Below, one piece after another: positions 21,861 through 33,465 of a DNA stretch of 64,000 nucleotides (position 1 is the stretch's first letter; each line of letters begins with the position of its first letter). Both the position numbers and the translations under genes were made by a program. Under the pieces are notes generated by a model. That model was given only the letters and a program-made list of their open reading frames with translations. It did no database searches and was not told the DNA's origin. This stretch comes from Anodontia alba (lineage: Eukaryota; Mollusca; Bivalvia; Lucinida; Lucinidae). The stretch is taken from contig OZ024830.1 in the NCBI GenBank assembly GCA_964016985.1, positions 75,361,763 through 75,425,762 of the forward strand. The letters run 5' to 3'.

Positions 21861-22480
21861 GGGAGTTTTGAGAAAGTTTTACCAGAAATTGATTTTAAAT
21901 TCTGTGTTGGATCACACTAAGTATTATTATTATTTCGGACTTTATGCTCTTTATTACCTTTGGGGTCGGATAAGAGAACTTTTAAACGGGCATAAGGAGG
22001 TAACAGGACACTTCGTCCCCAAACCACCTCGTCTCCTGGACACATAGGCCTCCGGACACCTCGGCCAAAGTACCACCTCGGCCCCACTGAGAAAACATAT
22101 CTGAACAGGTCATCCCCTAGACATCTCGTCCCCAAGTCATCTCGGCCACATTTACCTAGTCATCTCTTCCCCACTGCATCTCGACCCCGCTTAGAACAAG
22201 AGTGAGAGAGAGTGAGAGAGAGAAAGAGAGAGTTAATTCAGGGAGAGGCCAGCGGAGGCTAGAAAACTTCGATACAAATTAGTTAGCAATTTCCAGTTAG
22301 CAGTTTGCAACATGGATATAAATATATATTACATATATTCTTATTTTTGCAAGTAATGGATATAGGCGCGAACCACCTCTTTTGAGCTTTGTCTTAGAGC
22401 AGAAAAATAAAAATAGTTCATTCCCCTGTAAATTTCAGATTTCCCAATATAAAGTTAGGTTTACATGTTTGCGATATAGC
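21861..22480. other. non-coding stretch with a CTCGTCCCC / CTCGGCC repeat
   Basis: Between 22010 and 22195 words such as CACCTCGTCTCC, CACCTCGGCC, CATCTCGTCCCC and CATCTCGGCC repeat about every 20 bases. A GAGA-rich patch is at 22198-22235. No ATG-initiated coding frame of note. Confidence 0.5.
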
Positions 22481-22483
22481 AGC

Positions 22484-22841
22484 AGCAGCAGTAACAACAA
22501 CAACAACAATAATAATAATAATATACAATAATAATAATATAAGTTATTATAGAAAATATGAGAACTCATCCATGTGATATATTGGTATCTGTTTTATCTT
22601 CAGAAATGTTCTTTTATATTTAGAAAGGAGGCAGTTTTATTACTTTTGTTCAAACATATTTTGTCGGCACTCTTTGGAACGCAAAGTAAGAGAAATAACA
22701 CATGCCCATGTGACCTATTTACCACTAAATAACGTGGGGTTTTCGAGGGTTTACAAGGTGTCTATTAAACGTACTTCTTAACTTGTCATGTCATAATAAT
22801 AATAAAAAATAAATTATTACGAGTAGTATTACTATTGTTGT

Positions 22842-22879
<38 letters not shown>

Positions 22880-22945
22880 TAATAATAATAATAACGATAA
22901 TCATAATAATTCTTCCTCCTCTTCTTCTTCTTCTTTTTCTTCTTT
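22484..22945 (+). repeat. CAG/CAA/AAT trinucleotide-rich region
   Basis: (AGC)n, (AAC)n and (AAT)n at 22481-22545, (AAT)n at 22842-22908, and (CTT)n at 22915-22955. Confidence 0.85.
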
Positions 22946-23560
22946 CTCTTCTCCTTATTAGTATTATTAAAATTAACTCGTCGGATAAATTGTACCTAAA
23001 TGATGATACATGTAGGAAGCTGAAGACGCTCTCGAGATTAACAGTCGCATCTTACAGAGGTGCGTAACGTAAGATATGGGCAGTAAAGGGAAAACACCTA
23101 AATACCTCATATCATTACATATTATAGGGACTGCCAGTGATAGAATGAATTTGCATCTCGGGAGCAAATCCATTCTTTAAGACGGGTCCCAATCTCGGAG
23201 AAAATGTTTTTGCAGCTTTCTTTGTTGTGGGTTAACTTTGAAATGATTTTGTTCTACAGTAACTAGTTGACAGTGTTGTCCGCCAAGAACCTTTAATCAT
23301 TTTTATTGGGGGCGATAACGGAGGTGTCGTCGCCAGGTGTCTTTAATCTTGTTTATTTGGTACATGTAGTTAACGGAGGTGTGAGCGCGTGCCAGATAAT
23401 TGTGCAAGGTGTCAGTGGCAAAACAGAGATAAGTACTTGATTTGAGGTGTATTAAAGAGCAATTATAAAGACATTATAAAGAAATTTGAAATATTCTTAA
23501 TATTAAGCAGGATGAAAAAAGACTCAAAGAGGGTAACGTCTTGAAAAAGTTCTCATTTTC
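22946..23560. other. gene-free stretch
   Basis: No gene recognised. GGTGTCGTCGCCAGGTGTCTTTAATC and TTTAATC(A/T)T words are repeated around 23290-23400. Confidence 0.45.
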
Positions 23561-23579
23561 AAAGTTATACTGGTTGCAA

Positions 23580-24770
23580 TTGATAAACTTTATTCAGAAT
23601 GCGGGTGGCTAAAACTCTCTGAAAGAAGGAAACTTCACCAGTCATTCTTGTTTTACAAAATGCAGAACGGTTTGGCTACAGATTATTTGGTAGATCTTGT
23701 TCCACCTCGCATTGGGAATGAGACCCCCTACAGCCTTCCTAATGCTGATAATTATCAGCAGGTTCATGCAATCTCTAGACTGTATTTTGACTCGTGTTTA
23801 CCTTCTACGATTCGAGAGTGGAACAGTCTTCCCGTGGATGTAAAATCAGCACAAACTCTGACGTCTTTTAAATATAAAGAGAGCGGTACACCGAAATTTC
23901 CTAAATATTACATCTTTTGCGACAGACAATCAGATACTTCATTTAAAAGCAGTCTTCGGTGGCTCAGTTGGATGCGCCGTCCGACTGGAGACCAGGACGT
24001 CGCGGGTTCAACCCCCGCCGAGGTCGGCAGCATTCTTTCGTGGAGATTGATCATGAAATATTTTCTAAGGTCATTCTCTCCCTTCCGCGGATTCCAGAAG
24101 GGCAGTTGTCAGTTTCTGGCGAAAGAATGCGCACAATACTGGTTAACCGCTTAGAGGACTAAACCTGCCCAGTAAACGTGTGGTTAGGTAAACTGACCGC
24201 GCTCGACACGACTCCTTTGGGTTGACTGGGCCGTAAAACTTCAACACAAACAAACTTCATACAAGACTAAAGACTGGATGCAGTACATAAAAAATTCACT
24301 TGTATTGATCCCCGAACCATATTGTACCTGCAGAGCCGTGGAAAATACTTCTCATTTCCTTTTTATGTGTCCAAAGTTTAATGTCATTCGTAGAGAATTG
24401 TTATACACAGTTCGCAATTATATTGAGCCATCGGAAGCTATTCTTTTGTTCAGGGATGATACATTATCAGATGAAAGCAATGAAGTCATTTTCAGGGCAG
24501 TTCATAAATATATACAACAAACCAAACGATTTTCATCAAATGATTTGGATTTTTTTTATTTTAACCTGGAAACGGCATATTACAGTAATCAACAACTGCA
24601 CCTTCTGCTGTTCCACTACACTGATCCAGATTGTTACCATTATCTTTACTTATCGATGTGCAGACTTCTTTTTCTTTTTTTTTCTTCTTCTTTCTTTTCT
24701 TTGTTCCTTTTTCTTTTCTTTGTCTTTCATTCTGTCTTGCTTTCATTATTATTTAACTGAACAATGAATT
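23580..24770 (+). pseudogene. LINE ORF2 C-terminal part, interrupted by a SINE
   Basis: The 5' part (about 23595-23942) encodes GWLKLSERRKLHQSF, FYKMQNGL, YLVDLVPPRIG and REWNSLPVDVK, the conserved block after the RT domain of Jockey/CR1-type LINEs. A type 1 SINE sits at 23943-24253. The frame then continues from 24254 with TKDWMQYIK, the Cys/His motif CTCRAVENTSHFLFMC and a C-terminal tail to about 24560. Deleting the SINE plus one copy of ACTTCAT restores an uninterrupted frame across the junction, as 318 bases are a multiple of three. The RT catalytic region is absent (5' truncation). Confidence 0.85.
23943..24253 (+). mobile_element. tRNA-derived SINE, type 1, nested in LINE
   Basis: The A box TGGCTCAGTTGG and B box GGTTCAACCCC are intact. 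The body ends in ACACAAACAAAC. ACTTCAT at 23936-23942 and 24254-24260 is the likely target duplication. Confidence 0.88.
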
Positions 24771-25290
24771 ATTTATGAAAAAAAATGTTACATATGTAGT
24801 ATAAGTTAGACACACTCCATTCAAAGTGTAACCGTATTGCAGGAGATGATTCAAAGAAGCACACTGTGCTTGTTTTCAAATCCTGTATGATTGTGCTATT
24901 GTGTTCTGCCGATGTACTTTCGTTAATGTAAATGTTTCAAACATTGAAATAAAATATTGCTTAACCAAACTTATGCTCATTTTTATCTGATCCGTAGATA
25001 TTTTCCTCTAAGAGTAGGTTCCCCTGTTTTTTATTTGATTCAGATCCACAATCCAATATGCTGTGATTTTATAGTGGTTTAGAACTTTTTTTTAAATAGT
25101 TTTAAGTACTATATTTTCAATTTCGTAGTTGCCTAATATAGTTTGTGGGCTAGGTGGCCTTGTGGTTAGTGCACTCGATATGTCTCATCCTATGAGAAGC
25201 TACAATATGTATATATGGTTCAAGGGTGGGATTCGGAGCAATTTGTAAGATATTAAGCCTTATATGAACTGTAGGGGGTTGGGTAATGGC
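24771..25290. other. gene-free stretch with a degraded SINE head
   Basis: At 25146-25180, GGCTAGGTGGCCTTGTGGTTAGTGCACTCGA resembles the type 3 SINE head, followed by a poor B box (GGTTCAAGGG). The rest is AT-rich with no gene. Confidence 0.45.
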
Positions 25291-25293
25291 CCC

Positions 25294-25460
<167 letters not shown>

Positions 25461-25469
25461 TTTAGGGAT

Positions 25470-25990
25470 AGATCATAACAGTGACTGAGATATTAGCTAT
25501 TTGTTAAATAAAGGGGTAAGGCATGCCCCCAGGGACCCCCAGTCGGTGTCACTGGATGTGTCTAAAGAATCTATATGATTTGGGAGTAGTGATCTGAAAG
25601 TTTTCTGAGATATTAAGCCTTCTGTGAATAAAAGGGTGCGGAGCACGCCCCTAGCGGATCCTTTGACATCCTCGGGGAACCCTTTAATACCCTCTTGCAA
25701 AACTTCATATCCATATCTATCATGTCCTCATATTTAATAACAATATGTCCAATGGTAACTGAGAACATGTCCAAACAAAATTAGAGTGGATTTCAGCATG
25801 CCCTCTAGGGGACCTTTTGAGTAACATTTTGAGTTTTGATACCCTCTTGTAAACATTTATATTCATATCTATCATGTCCTCAAATTTCAGAACAATCACT
25901 CCAGTGGTTACTGAGAATCTGTCCAAACAAACATTGGACAGAAAGAAGAAGAAGAATAAGAAAAAGAAAGAGATAGACCGAAAACAATAA
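25470..25990. repeat. degenerate repeat, ~140-bp period
   Basis: Words GAGATATTA(A)GC, ATAAA(A)GGG, GCACGCCCC/GCATGCCC, ATACCCTCTTG and CATATCTATCATGTCCTCA recur. It ends in an AAG-rich tract. Confidence 0.6.
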
Positions 25991-26039
25991 GTCGCACCAC
26001 TTCATTTGGAAAAGTTGTCATGAATTCTTTTACAAACAC

Positions 26040-27880
26040 TTTCAATAATACACATTCTTTCAGCAATACTGAATTTATTTTTCAACAAATCTTCAGCCAG
26101 TCCTCGTTATCTGCAAGATTGATGAAGATTCCACTAAAAATGAAGCGCTATGAGCCAAAACATGTTTCCTATTATATGTCTACGGGAGACTAAAGGGCAA
26201 ATAACTCTCATGTGGGTAGTCTAATCTGACCCAAAATCAAACTTGTCCAAGATGTTATGGCTGTCTTTATTACCTGCAGGTCTGATGAACATTTGCTTAA
26301 AAATGAAATCGCTGTCATCCGGACAACGTTTTCTGAAGTCTACGAGGCCCGCAAGGACAGGTAACTCTCATGCAAATAGTCCAAGCTGGGAAAATTGATC
26401 TTTTGTGAGATTTTTTGCCTGTTCTGGTTATCTGAAAGTTTGATGAATGTTGAAATTAAAATGAAGTGGTATCGTCCACACAGCATTTTCCCATTATATG
26501 TCTGTGGGAGACAAAAGGGCAAGTAATTCGCATGTGGTCCTCTCTGACCCAAAATCAATCTCGTACAAGATTTTATTGCTGTCCTCATTACCCGCAAATC
26601 TGATGAGGATTTGATCGGACATGAAATTCGTATCCTCTGGACAACATTTTGCTACGTCTGTAGGGCCCTCAAGAGCAGATTACTCTCATGCAAATGGTCC
26701 AAACTGGTCCAAACTTTAACAAACTGGTCCAAACTTGAACTTATGTGAGATTTCATGCCTGTCCTTGTCATCTGCAAGTTTGACGAAGATTGGATTTAAA
26801 TGAAGTCCCTATGGTCATAACAACATTTTCCCCATTATATGTCTACGGAAGACTAAAGGGCAAGTAACTATCATATGAACAGCACAATCTGCCCCAAAAT
26901 CGAACTCGTCAAAGATTTTATGGCTGTCCTCATTACCTGCAAGTCTGATGAGGATTTAATCAAAAATGAAATCGTTTTCAATTGGACAACATTTTCCTTA
27001 GTCTATGGGCCCTCAAGGGCGGGTAACTCTCATACAAATACTCCAATCAGGGCTAAGATTGAAAATTATGTGTGAATTTATTCCTGTACTTGTTATCCAA
27101 AAGTGATGAAAATTGGGTCAAAAATGACCTCCCTATGGTCCACATAACATTTCCTCCAGTATATCTCTATGGAAGACGAAGGAGCAAATAACTCTCATGC
27201 GAATAGTCCGATCTGCCGCAAAATCGAACTCATCCAAGATTTTATGGTTGTCGTCATTACCTGCAAGACTGATGAAGATTCCATAAAAAATGAGATCGCT
27301 ACCCTCCGAACAACATTTCCCTAAGTCTTATAAGGCACTCAAGGGCGGATAACGCTCATGCCAATAGTCAGAACTAAGCAAAATCGAACTTGTCTGAGAT
27401 TTTATGCGTGTCCTTGTTGACTATAAGTTTGAAGGATGATTCTGTCAAAAATGAAATCACTGTCGACCGGAAAACATTTCCTTATTATAAGTCTATGGGA
27501 GACTAAAGGGCAAGTAACCTTCATGTGCATAATCCGATCTGACCCAAATTTGAACTTTTTCAAGATTTTATGGTTGTCCTCATTACCTACAAGTTTGATG
27601 AGGATCCGATCAAACATAAAGTCGCTATCGCCCGGACAACATTTTCACCATTATATGTCTAGGGGACATTTTGGTTGCCGTGGAAACCAAAGTTCTGACC
27701 GGAATGTTCCAAAACCTAAAACAGTCAATCCCCCACACCACTGATGATGTCTGTGAAATTTGATCAAGATTGGCTTACTGGCCTCAGAGATATTCTTGCT
27801 AGAAAGTGTGGACGCACGGACGGACGACGGATCCTTGCTATACTTTTGGCTCACCTTTGAGCCTTCGACTCAGGTGAACT
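26040..27880. repeat. satellite array with dimeric ~330-bp higher-order period
   Basis: Two related ~160-bp halves alternate. One has CATTATATGTCTACGGGAGACTAAAGGGCAAGTAA, here split as ATTATATGTCT and GACTAAAGGGCAA. The other has CGGACAACATTTTC, GGCCCTCAAG and AACTCTCATGCAAATAGTCC. Both share TGATGAAGATT and TTTATGGCTGTCCTCATTACC-type words. Markers ATTATATGTCT/TATAAGTCT fall near 26171, 26498, 26834, 27165, 27487 and 27651. The array ends with a GACGGACGACGG run and a GGCTCACC...CTCAGGTGAA hairpin, like the array at 35905-37973. Confidence 0.75.
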
Positions 27881-28289
27881 TATTTATTAATAATTCAATT
27901 CAATTTTATTTTCGTTTTTTTTTTTTTGTATAAAAATGTGATACAAATATTACAGTATAATTATCCTGTATCTGTTTAGAAACAAAATATATCTTTATCT
28001 TTTATTTTAAAAGTAAATAATAAAACACTGCAATTAATTTTCCTTTTTCCAGCCCAACCTGTAATGTCTATCCAGACTGATAATCCTCTCATAATCACTT
28101 AGATAAGACTGACCTTTGATGTGACATAGTGCTATCAGCAGTGTATATTATGGCTCATTAGTTAGGCCCCTCCAAAAAACCCTCAAAATATATGCCTTTA
28201 AGGGTTAAACGAAAGAGACTAAGTCTCGGTTCAGGAATATAGTTTCCTAGCTTACGCTCAGAGACAATCGACCCACCAGCGCTGTCAGT
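27881..28289. other. gene-free AT-rich stretch
   Basis: No coding gene or clear repeat. Confidence 0.5.
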
Positions 28290-28566
28290 CATTACGAAAA
28301 CACGCTTATTCAAATATATAGCAAATTTTACCTCCAAAAACTGAAAAATTTTAGATAAAAACTCTGATATTTTTCATATTTCTGCTCAAAACATAGATTG
28401 TGGGTACTCGTTAGAACCGCCTCGGCGAGGCGGTTCTAACGGGTACCCACAATCTATGTTTTTGAGCAGAAATAAGAAAAATAATGTATACCCCTGTAAA
28501 CTCCAGTTTTACTATATAAAAGTGGGGTTTAAGGGGGTCAAAACTATATAGGCGTGTTTCCCTGAT
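28290..28566. mobile_element. family B MITE, copy 3
   Basis: CATTACGAAAACACGC to GGCGTGTTTCCCTGATG, with the central TTAGAACCGCCTCGGCGAGG palindrome and the AAACCCCACTTTTATATAG arm, inverted relative to copy 1. Confidence 0.85.
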
Positions 28567-29310
28567 GGCTTTGCCTGACTCTGGCAATTAATTTGATGTT
28601 ATAAAGCATATTAGTTCCTCTATTTTAGGGAAAAGAGGTCTCTCCGTACGTTTTGCAATTTTAAGAAAATTGCAGTTATAGCAAATTTGAAATTGCAAAT
28701 AGAGCATTGGACCTAGCTGCTGCAAAGCGATGTGGTTGGGAAAGGTCATGAAATTTACACCCACCTGAATGTAGAACAAAGTTCTAACTATAATTTGGTG
28801 CAAGAACAACTCATTCTTAAGGCAAACGAGTTGGTCACTGAGACATACAGGCACAATTGTAGGAACTGTAGAAAATAAATTGCCTAGAATCATGTAGACT
28901 TTGCTCGAATCAAAGAACTTTTATTTGATAGGTGATGTTCTTCAAAGAAAGTATACTAATATCTTGATTATTATAATTCTGCTCATGAAAAACGTAGATA
29001 GCTTGACCTTTTTGAAACATTCAACAGCATTATGTCTTTTCTTGACGAAAAAGAAAATGAAGCTTTGGAAGAAACTTTTCGTTCGGTAGATGATTATACT
29101 TTGGCCTTTTAGGTTTCATTTTTGAACAGACTTTATCCTAGAAAGCCCTCGCTTGTCGCTTATGAATTTATTGTTTGTTAAAATTTGTTTATTCGTCTTT
29201 CCCTTTGATGTTTGGGATAGGCTTTGGGTTCTGACTAGATCAGTTCCTGAAGTATCTTTACTCATTAGTTTTTAAATTTTGCTTTTCTTTGAAGGGGCGT
29301 TAGATGAACA
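28567..29310. other. gene-free stretch
   Basis: Short frames around 28588-29090 have no recognised domain. The segment could include decayed Gypsy sequence upstream of the integrase, but this cannot be shown. Confidence 0.4.
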
Positions 29311-29757
29311 GGAAGTATCTCAAGTCCCGCTGTTTTATGTCAACAGTGGCAGTTTAATGAGAAAATGGCACCCACCAGATATCTCAGCAGAAGACAAATG
29401 TTTTTTAACCACCAGATAATAGTTCCGCGGGTTTATCTTCTTGAAATATTTAACTTGGCTCACGAAACCTATGTCACGTCACTTAGGTGTAAAACTTGTA
29501 ACAAGATTCTTAACCATTTTTATTGGCCTGGGTAAAAATCTGATGTTTCCATATAATGTAAGACCTGTCATACACGTTAAATGGTAGAGAACAAAAAAAC
29601 TATATCTAAGGCTTATTTGCAGCTAAAACTGCATTTGATGACCATTTTTGCAGGATAAATGTAGATTGTGTAGGTCCCATGCCCAGAATTAAGTCTGGCT
29701 GTAAATATCATCTGGCTATTATGTGTGCTTTCACAAATTTCACTGAAGCCATTTCAC

Positions 29758-29787
29758 TTAAAAAAAAAAAAAAAAAAAAAAAAAAAC
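29758..29787 (+). repeat. poly-A tract in Gypsy relic
   Basis: About 28 A, replacing part of the integrase core. Confidence 0.9.
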
Positions 29788-30001
29788 ATCGACTATAAGA
29801 CTATTATTGTTAAGCCTCAAATGAAGTTTTTTTGTTTTGTTAGACTTAACAAAACAGATTTTGTTAGACTTAACAAAACAGAAATGAAGCCATGAGCCAA
29901 TTCAGTCCAACAAAGGTTCAAATTTTATATATTTGATTTTTTCAGCAAGTTATGCATGAACTAGGTATTGTTCAATAAAAGCATACCATCCTGAACGACA
30001 A

Positions 30002-30299
30002 CCCAGCAGGCACACAACGTCAAAATGACGTCGTATCAACGTCGATGCGACGTGAAGCATCGACGTTGATACGACGTCATTTTGACGTGTAGGCACACAA
30101 CGTCAAAATGACGACGTATCAACGTCGATGCGACGTGATCAAATGATGTCGTATCAACGTCGATGCGACGTGATATGATCACGTCGCAGCACACAACGTC
30201 AAAATGACGTCGTATCAACGTCGATGCGACGTGATATAATATGATCACGTCGCATCGACGTTGATACGACGTCATTTTGACGTTGTCTGCCCACTGGGA
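30002..30299. mobile_element. family C palindromic MITE, expanded copy
   Basis: Termini are CCCAGCAGGCACACAACG and its near complement CGTTGTCTGCCCACTGGG, flanked by AA on both sides. The interior is several copies of the hairpin arm CAAAATGACGTCGTATCAAC / GTCGATGCGACGTGAT in both orientations, so the element has grown by internal duplication. Confidence 0.85.
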
Positions 30300-30340
30300 A
30301 AGTGCCTAGAACAAAATCATCTATTCTAATGCACTCACGT

Positions 30341-30946
30341 ATGTAACGCGACGTATGAATGGATAACGTCAAACATTTGTGACTAAACGGATAACCCATG
30401 GTTTTTCATGCATTAACATTAGCCGGGTCCAGAGGAAGCTGTTTGAACACGAGGCTGATAGGCCGAGTGTTCAAGTATCTTCTGAGGGACCCGGCACATG
30501 TTATTGCAATGAAATAACCATGGATGATCGTTGTTCTTGCATAACTTACGATTCCAACGATAAATTGTGACGAAAACGCCTCAAAGCTCCATGCGACGGC
30601 AAACCAACATGTCGGCTAGTTCAGAATGTTGTTTACAATGACGCCAGTTGCGCAATGACCCTCTGACATCATCATAAAATTCTAATATGCTACGTTCAGG
30701 GATATAACGTTACGTCGCTCAACGTAACGTTAACAAAGCAAGGCCCATCTTGTGTGAACTGAACAGATTGTCACCCTTTCAATTAAAACTATAGCTTTCA
30801 ACTGAAAATCGCAATCGGTAGACGAGGTGTATCATACTTTATGAATTTTCTGCACTATCTTCCGTCATGGTTAACTGCAGTGGTGGTAAAATAGCGTTTT
30901 TGTTGTTGTTTTTTTTTTCCAGAAATTTAAAAAATTGAATGACAGA

Positions 30947-30982
<36 letters not shown>

Positions 30983-31428
30983 ACTTCGAAATTTGCTAAA
31001 GTTGCATCATTCCACTTCATCCACCGACAACATAAGCTTTCAAGTGTAACAGGAAATGTATGACTAGAAGCTAATCTATTGTTTGATTTTTCTTCCTTTT
31101 TCAGAGAATAAAGTGGGCAAACACTTCGTATGTTGTGTGATATATGAAAGGAAATACTTGTACTTATATACTTGTAAGTCTTATACATGCATAAGTCAAT
31201 CTAACTGCCGACTCTACATATATTCTTGTAATTCTGAGTCAGTGGATAACAGTCTATTGTTTTGTTTCTTCATTTTCAGAGATTAAAAAACTTAAAGACA
31301 CTGATTTACAAGTATTTATTTTTGAAATATAAAAATAAACACTTTGAAATTGCCGTCTGCTAGTCCCGATAAGTACAACATCTTCAAAACAGTGTGTGTG
31401 ACATTTTAGGTGACAGTTCTAGGTCTAA
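30341..31428. other. gene-free stretch
   Basis: No gene recognised. A palindrome AACGTTACG...CGTAACGTT is at 30706-30733 and a poly-A tract at 30950-30980. A frame at 30379-30570 has no known domain. Confidence 0.45.
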
Positions 31429-31536
31429 CCCAGCGGGCACTTGACGTTTATGCAACGTCGCCTCAACGTCGATGCAACGTAACGACGTTGCATCGACGCT
31501 GAGGCGACGTTGTATAAACATCATGTGCCCGCTGGG
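31429..31536. mobile_element. family C palindromic MITE
   Basis: CCCAGCGGGCACTTGACG to TGTGCCCGCTGGG with inner arms GCAACGTCGCCTCAACGTCG / CGACGCTGAGGCGACG. Flanked by AA on both sides. Confidence 0.85.
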
Positions 31537-31548
31537 AACACAAAAGAA

Positions 31549-31645
31549 CCCAGCAGGCACATAACGTTGAAACAACATCGAGTCAACGTTGATTCAACGT
31601 CAAGACGTTGAATCGACGTTGTTTCAACGTTATGTGCCCGCTGCG
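31549..31645. mobile_element. family C palindromic MITE
   Basis: CCCAGCAGGCACATAACG to TATGTGCCCGCTGCG, with GTTGAAACAACATCGAGTCA arms; 12 bp from the previous copy and also flanked by AA. Confidence 0.85.
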
Positions 31646-31659
31646 AATGTGTCAACTCA

Positions 31660-31940
31660 AAACACTGATTGCACTGGTTGGTCGATTATCTCTGAGTGTA
31701 GGCCAGTCACCAGTTTAACCGTTTAGCTCTAAAATTCCTATCTTTTAATAAACCGATTTGACCTTGACCAGAAGCTGTTTTCTATGGCGTCTGATTATGG
31801 TCTACACTATTTGCCATCTTAACACAACACCTTGACCTCACAATGGTAAGAATAGCACGGATATAAATAACCGTTACCTTGTTTTCGTACAAATCAGTGA
31901 TAGCCATATGGCCATCAACAACGTAATCTACTGGGCTTGG
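31660..31940. repeat. dispersed repeat, copy 1 (second at 60460-61085)
   Basis: Shares GGTCGATTATCTCTGAGTG, GTCTGATT(T)ATG(G)TCTACACT, AAGAATAGC and AATAACCGTTACC with 60460-61085, where a Tigger-like MITE is inserted. Confidence 0.6.
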
Positions 31941-32024
31941 AATCGACAAAAAAAGGGATAGATGTTCAGAGTGCAATTATCTGTCAGACCAGCTGGCTAG
32001 CTTCCAAAAAGATTATTTCACGCT

Positions 32025-32166
32025 TTTCGAGCCGATCGTTAATCAAGACCTTCTGTTGCAGAACTTGGTGCCTCACATGTGACCCATGCGAAGCTCGAAC
32101 CTACAGTGTTGACAGACTTAATCGTTAAATGACGGCGCTCTCACCCACTAGGCCACAGGGGCCTTT
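32025..32166 (-). mobile_element. tRNA-derived SINE, type 4, head region
   Basis: On the minus strand the A box is TGGCCTAGTGGGTGAGAGCGC and the B box is AGGTTCGAGCTTCGC. Related to 56666-56840. CGAGCCGATCGTTAATCA is shared by both. Confidence 0.6.
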
Positions 32167-32836
32167 TTTTAAGAGAAAGTAACCGATGTCTGGCTGCTTA
32201 CCCCCACTGCGTTGGAGGTCAGATGTATTCATCCAAAACCATTGTAGTATATGAAATGAAGATAGGTATGAACCTCTATGAATGTCAGAGGTCGTTCATT
32301 CAGTGACCTTGGTCAAAGGTCTCTAGGATTGTATGTCCGTCAAAATTTTAAAGAAATTCATCCCTGAAAATGCTGGACCAATTTCTATTAAATTTCATAC
32401 GCAGCTTCAAGGCAAGAGTGGGGGTGGGGGAGGGGGTGGGATTTTGTTTAAATGTCCAGGTCACATGACCAAGAGGATGCCAAGTCTATATATGGAATGA
32501 GCCTGACAAGATCTCTAGTACTGCTGAACTGATTACCATGAAACTTGGCATGTAGTGTCAGGTGACTAAGAACTACCATATTTGTTCAGATGATGACGAA
32601 ATGTTGACCATGCTATTTTATTGCAAATTTGGTCCCTTTGGCTTTTGAATGGGAAAAATGTAAAATAATGCATTTTCTAGAAGAACTGTTGTTTTCAATA
32701 AGAATGTAGGTGTCAGTGACTTAGCTGAGCGATTGTTGCCTTTTGGCAACTTGTTTCATCTGTTCTTTCATTCATTTTTCTCCACAAAGTTCATTGTTAA
32801 TTTTGTGTCAAAGAAGTCTAGGGTGCTATAAAACTA
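32167..32836. other. gene-free stretch of old repeats
   Basis: Degenerate phrases (AGTGACCTTGGTCAAAGGTC, ATTAAATTTCATAC, ATGAAACTTGGCATG) resemble the satellites elsewhere in the window. No gene. Confidence 0.4.
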
Positions 32837-33465
32837 GGTAATTAATGTGTAAAGATACTTCAAGATCGAATCAGAAACGAAAGCCTATCGCAAACATCAA
32901 AAGGAAAGACGGACAAATATATTTTAACAAACAATAAAATCACAGGCGACAAGCCGAGTTAGCAGCTCTTTCCCAGAAAGGTGGTAACTCAGTTACCTTT
33001 ACTGAACTAAATGATGTGGACACACAAAAGTGTCAAAACGTAAACGTATAAAAATTGAACAGCACCGAACATAAAACAAATGAAACCGCAACGAAAGTAC
33101 CGTCTTGGAACGGCAAGTAATAATTACAGGGGGTTTAACCGGTTTTGCGTGGCCCCATCCTTCACCCTCATTTTCCGCCGCGGTTTACACAATTAAGTTG
33201 GCTGTTTGGCTCGCATTGAGGTCTCCTAGCGCATCCATGTGTCATTACGGGCAACGATTAAAATCAACGGAAAGGCTGTGATTAAGCAAGGATGAGGAAT
33301 CAGCAGTTACAATGCATTGAGACACCCAGAGATCCCTGGGGTGTCAGCAACACCACTGGACACTGGAGCAAAAGAAGACCACTAGTTGAACCCCGATGGG
33401 CCAAGAAATAGACGCTGAGTGTCTAGACGCTGAGTGTCTAACCCCAACCAACCAGATATTTAGCT
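32837..33465. repeat. ~600-bp dispersed repeat, copy 1
   Basis: Starts ATGTGTAAAGATACTTCA and includes GGGAAAGACGGACAAA-like, AAAATCACAGGCGACAAGC, GGTGGTAACTCAGTTACC and GAGATCCCTGGGGTGTCAGC. Ends near CCCCAACCAACCAGATA. Other copies: 34432-35056, 40683-41263 and 48100-48690. Non-coding here. Confidence 0.7.

Larger units (their letters stand above)
29320..30340 (+). pseudogene. Ty3/Gypsy LTR retrotransposon integrase relic
   Basis: Broken frames give, in order, VPRVYLLEI, LAHET, a CKTC..ILNHFYWPG block with a degraded HHCC zinc region (29400-29560), then words matching the integrase core: KAYLQ, INVDCVGPMPRIKSGCKY (29650-29720) and QVMHELGIVQ (about 29943-29975). The final block is AYHPERQ (about 29977-30001). 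A poly-A stretch at 29760-29787 and duplicated AGACTTAACAAAACAGA words interrupt the core. A family C MITE (30002-30299) splits the HPERQ motif. No LTRs or protease/RT were found. The element is dead. Confidence 0.75.

Noticed and set aside
21859..22047. Coding frame just downstream of the heat-shock-type promoter
   Set aside because: It lacks an ATG start and has low-complexity Tyr-rich content; no heat-shock protein motif is present.
29320..30340. Functional integrase
   Set aside because: Multiple frameshifts, a poly-A block in the core and a MITE insertion; no other element parts or LTRs nearby.
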